DNA of 64,000 nt, taken from the NCBI GenBank assembly GCA_964243435.1, contig CAXTFM010000003.1, positions 8,872 to 72,871 on the forward strand. The letters run 5' to 3'. Position numbers and translations under genes: made by a program. The notes beneath the pieces were generated by a model. That model had not been told where the DNA came from, made no database searches, and saw only the letters and a program-made list of their open reading frames with translations. The stretch is from RH-AL1 sp964243435. GTDB taxonomy: Bacteria; Pseudomonadota; Alphaproteobacteria; Rhizobiales; Beijerinckiaceae. Position 1 is the first letter of the stretch; every line of letters starts with the position of its first letter. Shown here piece by piece: positions 17,831-25,337 of the stretch.

Positions 17831-18471
17831 CCCTTGCGCTTGGGCCGGCGCTCGGCGGTGCCGAACAGGAAGTCCCAATACGGGGCGCTGACCCCGAAGC
17901 CTTTGTCGTGGTCGCGGAAGTGGTGCATCAGGTGCAGGCGGCGCAGCATGGTGCCGAGTTTCGTCGTCGGCGTCGCGTGGTGCGTGTAGTAGTGCACCAT
18001 GTCGTAGGTGAGATAGCCGGTGACGAAACCGGCGAGGCCGGGGAAGCGCAACGTCGTCCCGAACAGCAACGTCGCGACGAACCAGGCGACGATCATGATC
18101 GGCCCCGACAGCAGGATGGGCATGACGAGCCGCAGCGGGTCGTTGGGGTGGTCGTGGTGTACGCCGTGGATGAGGAAGTGCAGCCGCCGCCCGAACGTGC
18201 CGGGGAATTCCCAGTGGAACAGGTAGCGGTGACCGAAATACTCGATCAGCGTCCACATGAGATAGCCGAGCGCCGCCATGCCCAGCGCGGTCAACGGCGG
18301 GACCATGGCGTAGGCGGCGATGGCGAGCAGCAGGATCACTGGCACGTAGACCAGCAGCGGCATGGTCCAGTGCACGCGCGACAGCCTGTCGAGCACCGGG
18401 TTGTCGAACAGCCGGGGGGATGCCGACAGCCGGTCCACTTCGCCCGCGAAACCACCGTCCGTCGCCGTCAT
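17827..18471 (-). CDS. Fatty acid hydroxylase (FA2H/sterol desaturase superfamily)
   Basis: A 214-residue integral membrane di-iron hydroxylase. The His clusters are complete: EYFGHRYLFHW, FLIHGVHHDHPND, MVHYYTHH and LHLMHHFRDHDKGFGVS, with SAPYWDFLFGT after them. The order and the GFGV-x-WDFLFGT ending resemble FA2H/Scs7, which 2-hydroxylates ceramide-bound fatty acids, more than sterol desaturases. Four helices surround the motifs. The stop overlaps that of the GT21-type gene through the palindrome CTAG, which together suggests a hydroxylated glycolipid pathway; that link is inferred from position. Confidence 0.85.
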   Translation of the reverse strand: MTATDGGFAGEVDRLSASPRLFDNPVLDRLSRVHWTMPLLVYVPVILLLAIAAYAMVPPLTALGMAALGYLMWTLIEYFGHRYLFHWEFPGTFGRRLHFLIHGVHHDHPNDPLRLVMPILLSGPIMIVAWFVATLLFGTTLRFPGLAGFVTGYLTYDMVHYYTHHATPTTKLGTMLRRLHLMHHFRDHDKGFGVSAPYWDFLFGTAERRPKRKG

Positions 18472-18569
18472 CGCCTGCCCGCCCCCGTGAACGGCTCGGG
18501 TGTACAGGCAAGGTTCCGCGCCGGGCAAGTCACTTCGCGCAACACAGTCTTGCAGTTTGTCGACGGGCC

Positions 18570-19406
18570 TCAGCCGGCGAGTTCGCCCGCGCGCCGCGCC
18601 GCGGCGGCAACGGCGCGAACCATCAGCGCCGGCATCGCGCCCTCCGCGCGCAGCACGTCGAGGGCGGCGGCGGTGGTGCCGCCCGGCGAGGTGACCGCCT
18701 CGCGCAGCGCCGCCGCGCCCTCCCCCGGACGCTGCGCCATCAGCGCGCCGGCGCCCTCCACCGTGGCGCGGGCGAGGCGGGCGGCGACGTCGGCGGGCAG
18801 GCCGGCGGCGATGCCGGCCTCGGCGAGGCATTCCGTCAGCAGGAACACGTAGGCCGGCCCCGAGCCGGACACTGCGGTGACCGCGTCGAGCAAGTGCTCG
18901 TCCAGCCATTCCACCTGGCCGACCGCGGCGAGCAGCGTGTCCGCCACGCCTTTACGCGCGGCGTCGAGCCCAAGTTCGGCGGCGATGCCGCTGGCGCCGC
19001 GGCCGACAGAGGCCGGCAGGTTGGGCATGGCGCGCACGATCGCCCCCGCATGGGGCAGGCCGGCGCGCAGCTGGGCGAGCGTGGTGCCGGCGAGGATGGA
19101 CACCACCAGCGTGGTCGGCCGCGCCAACAGGGCGAAGGCGCCCGGCGCGGCGGCGAAGGTTTGCGGCTTGACCGCCAGCACCAAGGCGTCGGTCGCCCCA
19201 TCCGGCGCGCCCAGGGCGACGCCCGCCTCGCGGCAGAACGCGGCCGCGGCATCATCGAGGTTGGGGTCGAGGACGTGGACGACCGCCGGCGACAGCCCGT
19301 TATCGAGCCAGCCGCGCAGCAGCGAGAAGCCCATGCGGCCGGCGCCGGCGAGGACCAGCGAGGTCGGCCAATCCTTGCCAAGCAAAGCGTTGCCCGATGG
19401 CGTCAC
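18570..19406 (-). CDS. proC: Pyrroline-5-carboxylate reductase
   Basis: A 278-residue NAD(P)H-dependent reductase for the last step of proline synthesis. The Rossmann motif is LAGAGRMGFSLLRGWL (about residues 18-33); LVLAVKPQ, RAMPNLPASVGRG and the P5CR signature ending in TAVSGSGPAYVFLL (about 185-198) are all intact, and the dimerising C-terminal helices contain REAVTSPGGTTAAAL. The start is GTG 19406, overlapping the YbjN stop by four bases; this ybjN-proC pairing is common in alphaproteobacteria. Confidence 0.96.
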   Translation of the reverse strand: MTPSGNALLGKDWPTSLVLAGAGRMGFSLLRGWLDNGLSPAVVHVLDPNLDDAAAAFCREAGVALGAPDGATDALVLAVKPQTFAAAPGAFALLARPTTLVVSILAGTTLAQLRAGLPHAGAIVRAMPNLPASVGRGASGIAAELGLDAARKGVADTLLAAVGQVEWLDEHLLDAVTAVSGSGPAYVFLLTECLAEAGIAAGLPADVAARLARATVEGAGALMAQRPGEGAAALREAVTSPGGTTAAALDVLRAEGAMPALMVRAVAAAARRAGELAG

Positions 19407-19909
19407 GCCTCGCCGCGCGTCTCGATCATCGCGGTGTCCAGCGCCTCGCGGCCGGACTTGCCGGCCCACACCACGAACTGGAACGCCTGGTAGTAGCGCT
19501 CGCAGGCGAGCACCGCCGTGGTCAGCACGCTTTCGCACTGCCGGGCGTTCAGCTCCGCGCCGCCGGCAAGCAGCATGGCGTGGCGGAACATGATGACGCC
19601 GTCGGCCGGCCAGATGTCGAAATGGCCGACCCACATCTGCTCGTTGACCAGCGAAACGAGGTTCTGCGTCTCGCACTTGCGCGGCGCCGGCACCTTGAGG
19701 TCGAAGGCGCAGGCGACGTGGAGCGCTTCCAGGTCGGCAAGCCAGGTGAAGGCGACGGAATAGTCCGCCCACCGCCCGGTGACCGAGATCGAGATCTCGT
19801 CCTCCTCGTCGCGATCGAACGACCATTCGTTGAGGGCGGCGAGGCGTTCGATGATGTCAACCGGATTTTCCGCGCGGGTGACTTCGGCTTCGAGCTGCGA
19901 CAGCGACAT
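19403..19909 (-). CDS. YbjN domain-containing protein
   Basis: A 168-residue protein of the YbjN family, whose fold resembles type III secretion chaperones and whose members act as sensory or stress-related factors of unclear mechanism. Typical blocks are WSFDREEDEISISVTGRW-like (here SFDRDEEDEISISVTGRWAD), YSVAFTWLADLEALHVACAF and VSLVNEQMWVGHFDIWPADG. It is the promoter-proximal gene of a two-gene operon with proC. Confidence 0.9.
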   Translation of the reverse strand: MSLSQLEAEVTRAENPVDIIERLAALNEWSFDRDEEDEISISVTGRWADYSVAFTWLADLEALHVACAFDLKVPAPRKCETQNLVSLVNEQMWVGHFDIWPADGVIMFRHAMLLAGGAELNARQCESVLTTAVLACERYYQAFQFVVWAGKSGREALDTAMIETRGEA

Positions 19910-20358
19910 TCAGGAGCCTTCGTTACAGGCGATCGACACGTCGCGTCGGCCGCGGGGCACCGGGGAATAGCGGGCGGGGGAGAGCCGTCCGATCGGCCGT
20001 TCGTCGAAACGCCGACGGCGTTGATTCGCCACCGCGCGCCGCGACTGAATCACAAGGGGGCGGGCGCGATCAACCGGGGAGTGTGGCAAAGCGGGCACCG
20101 ACATGATTCGTGATGCCAAGCTCGTTTATTCCCGCGACTCCGTCCATGCTCGCGCACGTCGTGTCCACACAAACATACGCAACAAGCTTTATCCGAATCT
20201 GGACCTGTTAAGAACTTGTTAATAACTGTGTTTGCTTTCGAGCCATCGGCCAAGTAACGGCCAAACATCCGTCACCGTCGCACGACGACGCGGGTCGCCG
20301 CCCGACGATGCCGTTCAACCGACGCCGTTCAGCCGATATGTTGTTCAGCCGATGTCGT
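19910..20358. other. Intergenic island, AT-richer than surroundings
   Basis: About 450 bases. The segment 20110-20260 is clearly less GC-rich than the rest of the window, with TTATCCGAA and TGTGTCCACAC (both resembling DnaA boxes with two mismatches) and TTAAGAACTTGTTAATAAC. A low-confidence small ORF on the minus strand (20050-20268) fills part of it, and a short tandem repeat closes it. It also should contain the ybjN promoter. Confidence 0.55.
20050..20268 (-). CDS. Candidate 72-residue Cys/His-rich protein
   Basis: I do not recognise this gene and it may not be real. It has an ATG start, a weak ribosome binding site and codon use with many A/T third positions, unlike its neighbours. The central part is rich in Cys and His (ACCVCLCGHDVREH then HHESCRCPLCH), a spacing compatible with a small zinc-binding fold. 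The region is AT-richer than the genome, so either a foreign small gene or a chance frame over a regulatory island is possible. Confidence 0.25.
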   Translation of the reverse strand: MFGRYLADGSKANTVINKFLTGPDSDKACCVCLCGHDVREHGRSRGNKRAWHHESCRCPLCHTPRLIAPAPL

Positions 20359-20375
20359 TCAGCCGACGCCGTTGG
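20313..20375. repeat. Short tandem repeat, 14-16 bp unit
   Basis: Four copies of GTTCARCCGAYG-like units start at 20313, 20327, 20343 and 20357, with a decayed fifth start at 20371. The array runs into the last codons of the dienelactone hydrolase gene. Confidence 0.7.
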
Positions 20376-21207
20376 CCTTGAGGTGCGCGAGCATGCGCGC
20401 CCAACCGTCCTTGGCGTCGGCCTCGTTGTAGCTCGCGCGGTAGTCGGCGTGGAAACCGTGCCCGGCGTCGGGATAGATGTGGACGCTCGATCCCACCTTT
20501 CCGGCGGCGGCGAGCGCCGCGCCCATCGCCTTGACGTCGTCGGCCGCGATGCCCTGGTCGAGCGCGCCGTACAATCCCAGCACCGGCACCTTGACTTCGC
20601 CGGCGCGGGCGAGGAGCGGCTTGACCTGGCCGTACCAGGCGACGCCGGCGCGCACGTCGGGATCGCCCATCGCCGCGCGCCACACCACCGCCCCGCCGTA
20701 GCAGTAACCGACGATGCCGACCTTCTGCGGATCGGCGAAGGGCTGCTGCTTCAGCCATCCCGAGGCGGCGCGGATGTCGCCGTCGACCTGCCCGTCGCTG
20801 GCCTGCGCCACCACCGCCCTGATCGCGTTGACGTCGGTCATCGCCGGCAGGTTGGCGTTCGAGCGATAGAAGATGTCTGGGGCGACGGCGGCGTAGCCGA
20901 GCTGGGCGAGGCGTCGGCAGATGTCCTTGATGTAGGCATGGATGCCGAAGATCTCGTTGACCACGACGATCGCCGGGTGGCGGCCCGCACCGGCCGGCCG
21001 CGCGAGGTAGGCCGGCAACGGATGCGGCGCCCCGTTGGGAATGGTCAGTTCATCGATGGCGAGCCCGTCGGACGGTGTGGTGATCGGCGCCGCCTCTGCC
21101 GAGAAGGCGGCGAGCGCGTAGCCGGCGAAGAACATGCCCGCGCTCGCCCGGCGCGTGAGGTGAAGGTCTTCGGGCAGCGTGCCCTCGGGGCGGGTCAATG
21201 TCGGCAT
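20359..21207 (-). CDS. Dienelactone hydrolase family protein, exported
   Basis: A 282-residue alpha/beta hydrolase. After a twin-arginine-like leader (HLTRRASAGMFFAGYALAAFSAEA, residues about 15-38) comes the DLH domain with Cys nucleophile in VGIVGYCYGGAVVW, the Asp region LGLYGALDQGI and the catalytic His in DAGHGFHADYR. The substrate is unknown; enzymes of this family open lactones or cleave small esters. The start ATG 21207 is chosen over an upstream in-frame codon because it gives the leader with a normal n-region. Last gene of a minus-strand cluster with a cupin, an MFS exporter and a second exported hydrolase. Confidence 0.88.
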   Translation of the reverse strand: MPTLTRPEGTLPEDLHLTRRASAGMFFAGYALAAFSAEAAPITTPSDGLAIDELTIPNGAPHPLPAYLARPAGAGRHPAIVVVNEIFGIHAYIKDICRRLAQLGYAAVAPDIFYRSNANLPAMTDVNAIRAVVAQASDGQVDGDIRAASGWLKQQPFADPQKVGIVGYCYGGAVVWRAAMGDPDVRAGVAWYGQVKPLLARAGEVKVPVLGLYGALDQGIAADDVKAMGAALAAAGKVGSSVHIYPDAGHGFHADYRASYNEADAKDGWARMLAHLKANGVG

Positions 21208-21256
21208 GGCGGCGTATCCTGCGGGTGGCGCCGGCCTCAAGGGCGCGGCCGGGCCC

Positions 21257-21796
21257 TTATACCTTGCGCACCTCGGGTTTCGATGGGTCGACCGGATGAA
21301 GCGTGATCGGCCCGATGCCGCAGATCGCGATCACGGCCGGCTCCGTGCCGTCCGCCCGAACGCCGTCATAGTGCGTGGTGCGGGCGACGCGGCGGATGAA
21401 GCTGCCGGGGCCGGCCGGCACCGTCGCCGCCGGGTCGAACACGTCGCCGCTCGCGACCCACCACGTTCCCGAGACCACCACGCAGAGCCGGTCGGTCTCG
21501 TACCAGTGCGGGGCGCTCATGTAGCCGGGGTACCACTTGGTGAGATTGAGGTAGATGCCCGGCTTCGAGGATTGCGAGAACAGGGCGGCACCCTCGGTGC
21601 TGTGCGGCGGCGCGTCGTCATGCGTCGCCTTGAACACGATATCGGCGGCGGGCACCACGATCGTCTTCGTCGGGTCGGGTGCAGCCTCCGCCCCCGTCGC
21701 CGCGAGAAGGAGTTGCGGCAGGGCGGCGAGAAGCGGCGCGACGGCGAGGACGTCGCGACGGTCGGGACCGGATGCAGGCGTGCGGGGTTTCGACAT
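21257..21796 (-). CDS. Exported cupin domain protein
   Basis: A 179-residue protein with a probable Tat signal (PDRRDVLAVAPLLAALPQLL, residues 11-30, cleavage near AEA). The mature part is a single cupin: SAPHWYETDRLCVVVSGTWWVASG holds metal ligands His and Glu and PGSFIRRVARTTHYDG supplies the second motif. Members of this group are often annotated only as cupins; no reaction is known. It lies 49 bases upstream of the dienelactone hydrolase gene on the same strand. Confidence 0.82.
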   Translation of the reverse strand: MSKPRTPASGPDRRDVLAVAPLLAALPQLLLAATGAEAAPDPTKTIVVPAADIVFKATHDDAPPHSTEGAALFSQSSKPGIYLNLTKWYPGYMSAPHWYETDRLCVVVSGTWWVASGDVFDPAATVPAGPGSFIRRVARTTHYDGVRADGTEPAVIAICGIGPITLHPVDPSKPEVRKV

Positions 21797-21910
21797 GGCT
21801 GGTTCTCCCGAGGTTTGGGCGCCCTCCCTGCTGCGGCAAGCGGCGCACCGGCGTGGCGGTAACGGCGGGCGGCGCCACCCTTGGCCTCCCCCTTTCGCGG
21901 GAGGCGCGGC

Positions 21911-23371
21911 TCAGGAGGCCGCCCGCCCGGCGGCGACGGCAACCGGCGCCGATGGTCCGCCCCTGAGGCGCATCAGGCTGCACAGGGCGGCGAGAACGGC
22001 GGCGGCGGCGCCGATCAGCAGGTCGGCGGTTTCGGCGCCGTCGGGCGCGAGGCTGAACATCAGGGCGGTGAGGGTCGCGCCGCCCGTTTGGCCGAGCAGG
22101 CGGGCTGTGGCGAGCATGCCGCCGGCTGCGCCAGCGCGCTGGCGCGGTGCCGCCGACAGCAGGGTGCGGTTGTTGGGCGCCTGGAAGAAACCGAACCCGA
22201 AGCCGCACAGCGCCATCCGCCACACGATGTCCAATGTCGAGGCTTGGGTCGGCATGGCGGCGAGGCACAGCATGCCGACGGCGAGCACCATGAGTCCGGC
22301 GCTGCCCATCACCGCCGCCGAGAAGCGGTCGGACAGGCGGCCGGCGAGGGGGGCCACCAGGCCGAGCGCCACCGGCCAGGGCGTCATCAGCAGGCCCGTT
22401 TGCACCTGGTCGCGGTGCAGCACCGCCTCGAAGTAGAAGGGCAGCGCGAGGAAGGCGAGCATGTAGGTCGCGAAGGAGCAGATCGAGGTCAGCACCGACA
22501 GCGAGAAGATCGGGATGCGCAGCAGGTCGATGGGAATGAGCGGTCGGTCGGTGCCGACCTCGCGGCGGACCAACACAGTGCCGACCGCCACCGCCGCGAC
22601 GATCGCGGCCGCTGCGGCGGCGCTTGATCCCGCGCCGGCGTCGCGGCCGTGCGCGAAGGCGTCGGCGCCGACGAAGAACAGGCCCAGCGCCAGGGCGTTG
22701 AGGCCGGCGCTCACCCAGTCGAAGCGGCGCTCCGACAGGTCGGAGAAGGGCAGCGCGCGGGTGGCGATGACGAGGTTGACGAGGCCGATCGGCACGTTCA
22801 CCGCGAACAGCCATTCCCAACTGCCGACCGCAAGGATGGCGGAGGCCACCGTCGGCCCGACCGCCGCCGCGAACGACACCACGAAGGCGTTGAGCCCGAC
22901 GCCGCGCCCCAGCGAGGCATTGGGGTAGGTGAAGCGCACCAGGGCGCCGTTCATCGCCATGATGCCGGCGGCACCGAAGCCCTGCACCATGCGCGAGGCC
23001 ACCAGCGCGCCGAGGCTGTGCGACAGGGCGCAACCGAGCGACCCCGCGGTGAACACGGCCAAGCCGACGAGGTACACGCGGCGGTAGCCGATGCGCTCGC
23101 CGAGCGAGGCCAGCGGCAGCAGGCTCGCCACGATCACGAGCTGGTAGGCGTTGACGACCCACACGGAGGAGGCCGGCGAGGCGTGAAGCTCGCGGGCGAT
23201 GGTCGGAAGGGCGATGTTGGCCACCGCCGAGTCGAGCACCGCCATCGCGATGCCGAGCGCGATGGCCAGCATGGACCAGTAGCGCTGGGGTGTCGGCAGG
23301 CCGTCGGGATGGATGAACACGGGAGGATCCTGACTGGGCGCCGGCTTGTCCCGGCGCGATCCCGACGTCAT
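21911..23371 (-). CDS. MFS transporter, DHA2 (EmrB/QacA) family
   Basis: A 486-residue drug/H+ antiporter with 14 predicted membrane helices. The start of the domain shows the DHA2 pattern (ALGIAMAVLDSAVANIALPTIARELHASPASSVWVVNAYQLV), including the conserved Asp in helix 1, motif A (GERIGYRRVYLVGL) and motif C-like GFGAAGIMAMNGALVR. It probably exports an amphipathic compound. The ATG overlaps the stop of the upstream alpha/beta hydrolase gene by four bases, so the two are co-translated. Confidence 0.93.
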   Translation of the reverse strand: MTSGSRRDKPAPSQDPPVFIHPDGLPTPQRYWSMLAIALGIAMAVLDSAVANIALPTIARELHASPASSVWVVNAYQLVIVASLLPLASLGERIGYRRVYLVGLAVFTAGSLGCALSHSLGALVASRMVQGFGAAGIMAMNGALVRFTYPNASLGRGVGLNAFVVSFAAAVGPTVASAILAVGSWEWLFAVNVPIGLVNLVIATRALPFSDLSERRFDWVSAGLNALALGLFFVGADAFAHGRDAGAGSSAAAAAAIVAAVAVGTVLVRREVGTDRPLIPIDLLRIPIFSLSVLTSICSFATYMLAFLALPFYFEAVLHRDQVQTGLLMTPWPVALGLVAPLAGRLSDRFSAAVMGSAGLMVLAVGMLCLAAMPTQASTLDIVWRMALCGFGFGFFQAPNNRTLLSAAPRQRAGAAGGMLATARLLGQTGGATLTALMFSLAPDGAETADLLIGAAAAVLAALCSLMRLRGGPSAPVAVAAGRAAS

Positions 23372-24426
23372 GCCGCCAGGAAATCGAGCATCGCCTTGCG
23401 GAACGCGTCCGGCGCCTCGAGGTGGGGAACGTGCCCGACGTCGGGCACGGTGACCAGCTGCCCCTTTTGCAGCCGCGTCGCCGCCTCCGCCATCGCCGCG
23501 GGGATGGTCGGCATGCGGGCCGCCTTGTCCGGCACGGCATAGTGCCGCAGGGGCGCCGACGCGTCCTTCTCGCCGGCGATCATCAGCGTCGGCGCACGGA
23601 TGTCGTCGATCTGGTCATGCACCGTTTCGCGGTAGATCATCTGGTAGGTCAGCGCCGACGCCTTGCAGAAGCGTTCGTACTCGCCGCTGTGGACGAGGCG
23701 CATGCGCCATTCCACGAAGGGCTCGATCGCCTCGGGGGCGAGCATGGGGAAGAAGGCGCGGATGAAGGCGCGCTGGTTGGCGACGGTGCGGCGGCGCTCG
23801 GCGGCGACCAGCGTGTCGAGCGACAGCGCCGGAACGAAACGGTGGTAGTCGATGAGGCCGACCGGGTTCTCCAGGATCAGCCGGTCGACCTTGTCGGGGT
23901 AGGCGGCGGCGACGCGCACGGCGACCAGCGCCCCCGTCGAGTGCGCGAGGAGGGAGAAGCGCGCGATCTGCTGCCCGGCGAGCAGGTTGACGGTGAGTTC
24001 GGTCAGCACGTCGAGCGAATACGCGATGTCGGGCTTCGACGATTTGTGGAAGCCGATCTGGTCCGGCACCACGACGCGGTAGCCGGCCGCGGCGAGGTCC
24101 CTGATCGGGCCCGCCCAGTACGACGAGTCGAAATTCTTGCCGCCCATCAGCACGACCGTCTTGCCGCGCGCGTGCGCCGTCGGCGCCACGTCCATGTAGG
24201 CCATGCGCAGCGCTTGGCCGCCGACGGCGCAGTCGTGCCACAGCACCGGGGCGGGATAGGGCCAGCCTTCGAGGCAGATGCCGAGCGCGTCGTCGTAGCG
24301 CTCGGGCAGTGGCACGGGACGGCTTGCGGCGACGCCGGCGGCCGCGGCGGAACGATCGCTGGCGGGCAGCTCCGTGCCGGCGAGCACAACCGCCGCGAAC
24401 GGGAGCGCGGCCCGACGCGTCAGCAC
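23368..24426 (-). CDS. Alpha/beta hydrolase, exported
   Basis: A 352-residue hydrolase with a Tat-like or Sec leader (LTRRAALPFAAVVLAGTELP). The fold shows the oxyanion region VVLMGGKNFDSSYW, Ser nucleophile in FSLLAHSTGALVAV, Asp in LMIAGEKDASAP and the His in VPDVGHVPHLEAPDAF. It resembles epoxide hydrolase/haloperoxidase-type esterases; substrate unknown. GTG 24426 is preferred as start because it places the double Arg near the N-terminus; an upstream TTG at 24477 is possible. First gene of the accessory operon that continues with the DHA2 transporter. Confidence 0.88.
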   Translation of the reverse strand: MLTRRAALPFAAVVLAGTELPASDRSAAAAGVAASRPVPLPERYDDALGICLEGWPYPAPVLWHDCAVGGQALRMAYMDVAPTAHARGKTVVLMGGKNFDSSYWAGPIRDLAAAGYRVVVPDQIGFHKSSKPDIAYSLDVLTELTVNLLAGQQIARFSLLAHSTGALVAVRVAAAYPDKVDRLILENPVGLIDYHRFVPALSLDTLVAAERRRTVANQRAFIRAFFPMLAPEAIEPFVEWRMRLVHSGEYERFCKASALTYQMIYRETVHDQIDDIRAPTLMIAGEKDASAPLRHYAVPDKAARMPTIPAAMAEAATRLQKGQLVTVPDVGHVPHLEAPDAFRKAMLDFLAA

Positions 24427-24585
24427 GGCGCGTCCTGGGCTGGGCCGGCGCAGGGCGCCGCCGCAAGCGACGTGCAAAGAAGCGGCATGGTTCGATCCCG
24501 GGAGTGACGATCCTATCTATGATCCTGCCATGCAATGCTTCGCGCACAAAAACGTGACATTCGACCCGCGCCAAAGAAACCGACC

Positions 24586-25254
24586 ATGACAGTTCCTTCC
24601 TCGGCCGACCGTCTCGCCGCCGTTCGCCTGCGCATCGCGCGTGCCGCGGACGATTGCGGGCGCCCTGCCGCCTCCATCGCCCTGGTGTGCGTGTCCAAGA
24701 CCTTTCCGGCGGAGGCCGTGGTGCCGGTGCTGGAGGCTGGCGAGCGGATGTTCGGCGAGAACCGGGTGCAGGAAGCGCAAGGCAAGTGGCCGGCGTTGCG
24801 CGAGCGTTTTCCCGGCGTGGAGTTGCACCTGATCGGGCCGCTGCAGTCCAACAAGGCGGAGGACGCGGTCATGGCCTTTGACGCCATCGAAACGGTGGAC
24901 CGGCCGAAGATCGCCCGCGCCCTCGCCGACGCGGTGGCCAAGCACGGCCGCCACCCCAAGCTGTTCGTGCAGGTCAACACCGGCGCCGAGCCGCAAAAGG
25001 CCGGCGTGTTGCCCGGCGAGGCCGACGCCTTCCTCAAGGCATGCCGCGACGTGTACGCCCTCCGCATCGCCGGACTGATGTGCATCCCGCCGATCGACGA
25101 CCAGGCGTCGCCGCACTTCGCGCTGCTCGCCACCATCGCCGCGCGCAACGGCGTCCCCGCCTTGTCGATGGGGATGAGCGGCGACTTCGAGCTCGGCATC
25201 CAGCTCGGCGCCACTCACGTCCGGGTCGGCAGCGCGATCTTCGGGACGCGGTAG
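24586..25254 (+). CDS. YggS family pyridoxal phosphate homeostasis protein
   Basis: A 222-residue PLP-binding protein (PLPBP/YggS), which buffers PLP and affects amino and keto acid pools. The PLP Lys lies in LVCVSKTFPAEAV; FGENRVQEA, LHLIGPLQSNKA and the C-terminal LSMGMSGDFELGIQLGATHVRVGSAIFG are all standard. ATG 24586 gives the usual N-terminus; an in-frame ATG at 24535 adds 17 residues without resemblance. The stop codon falls inside a 46-bp tandem duplication shared with the end of prpE. Confidence 0.94.
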   Translation: MTVPSSADRLAAVRLRIARAADDCGRPAASIALVCVSKTFPAEAVVPVLEAGERMFGENRVQEAQGKWPALRERFPGVELHLIGPLQSNKAEDAVMAFDAIETVDRPKIARALADAVAKHGRHPKLFVQVNTGAEPQKAGVLPGEADAFLKACRDVYALRIAGLMCIPPIDDQASPHFALLATIAARNGVPALSMGMSGDFELGIQLGATHVRVGSAIFGTR

Positions 25255-25337
25255 GGCGGGTCACACCGCGCGGCCGGCGAGCGCGGCGGCCACGCGGTAG
25301 GGCCGGTCACACTGTGCGACCGGCGAGTGCGGCGGCG
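25246..25337. repeat. 46-bp tandem duplication over convergent gene ends
   Basis: Two diverged copies (25246-25291 and 25292-25337), sharing ACGCGGTAGGG at the start and GGCGAGYGCGGCGG near the end. Copy 1 contains the yggS stop; copy 2 contains the prpE stop. Copy 1 also encodes, on the minus strand, a second version of the PrpE C-terminus (AALAGRAV then stop). Confidence 0.8.

Noticed and set aside
20160..20260. Chromosomal replication origin
   Set aside because: The DnaA-like boxes each have two mismatches and none of the usual alphaproteobacterial oriC neighbours (hemE, parAB, gidAB, dnaA) are present; kept only as an open question.
24480..24540. Possible tRNA T-loop (GGTTCGATCCC)
   Set aside because: No matching T stem, anticodon arm or acceptor stem could be built around it.
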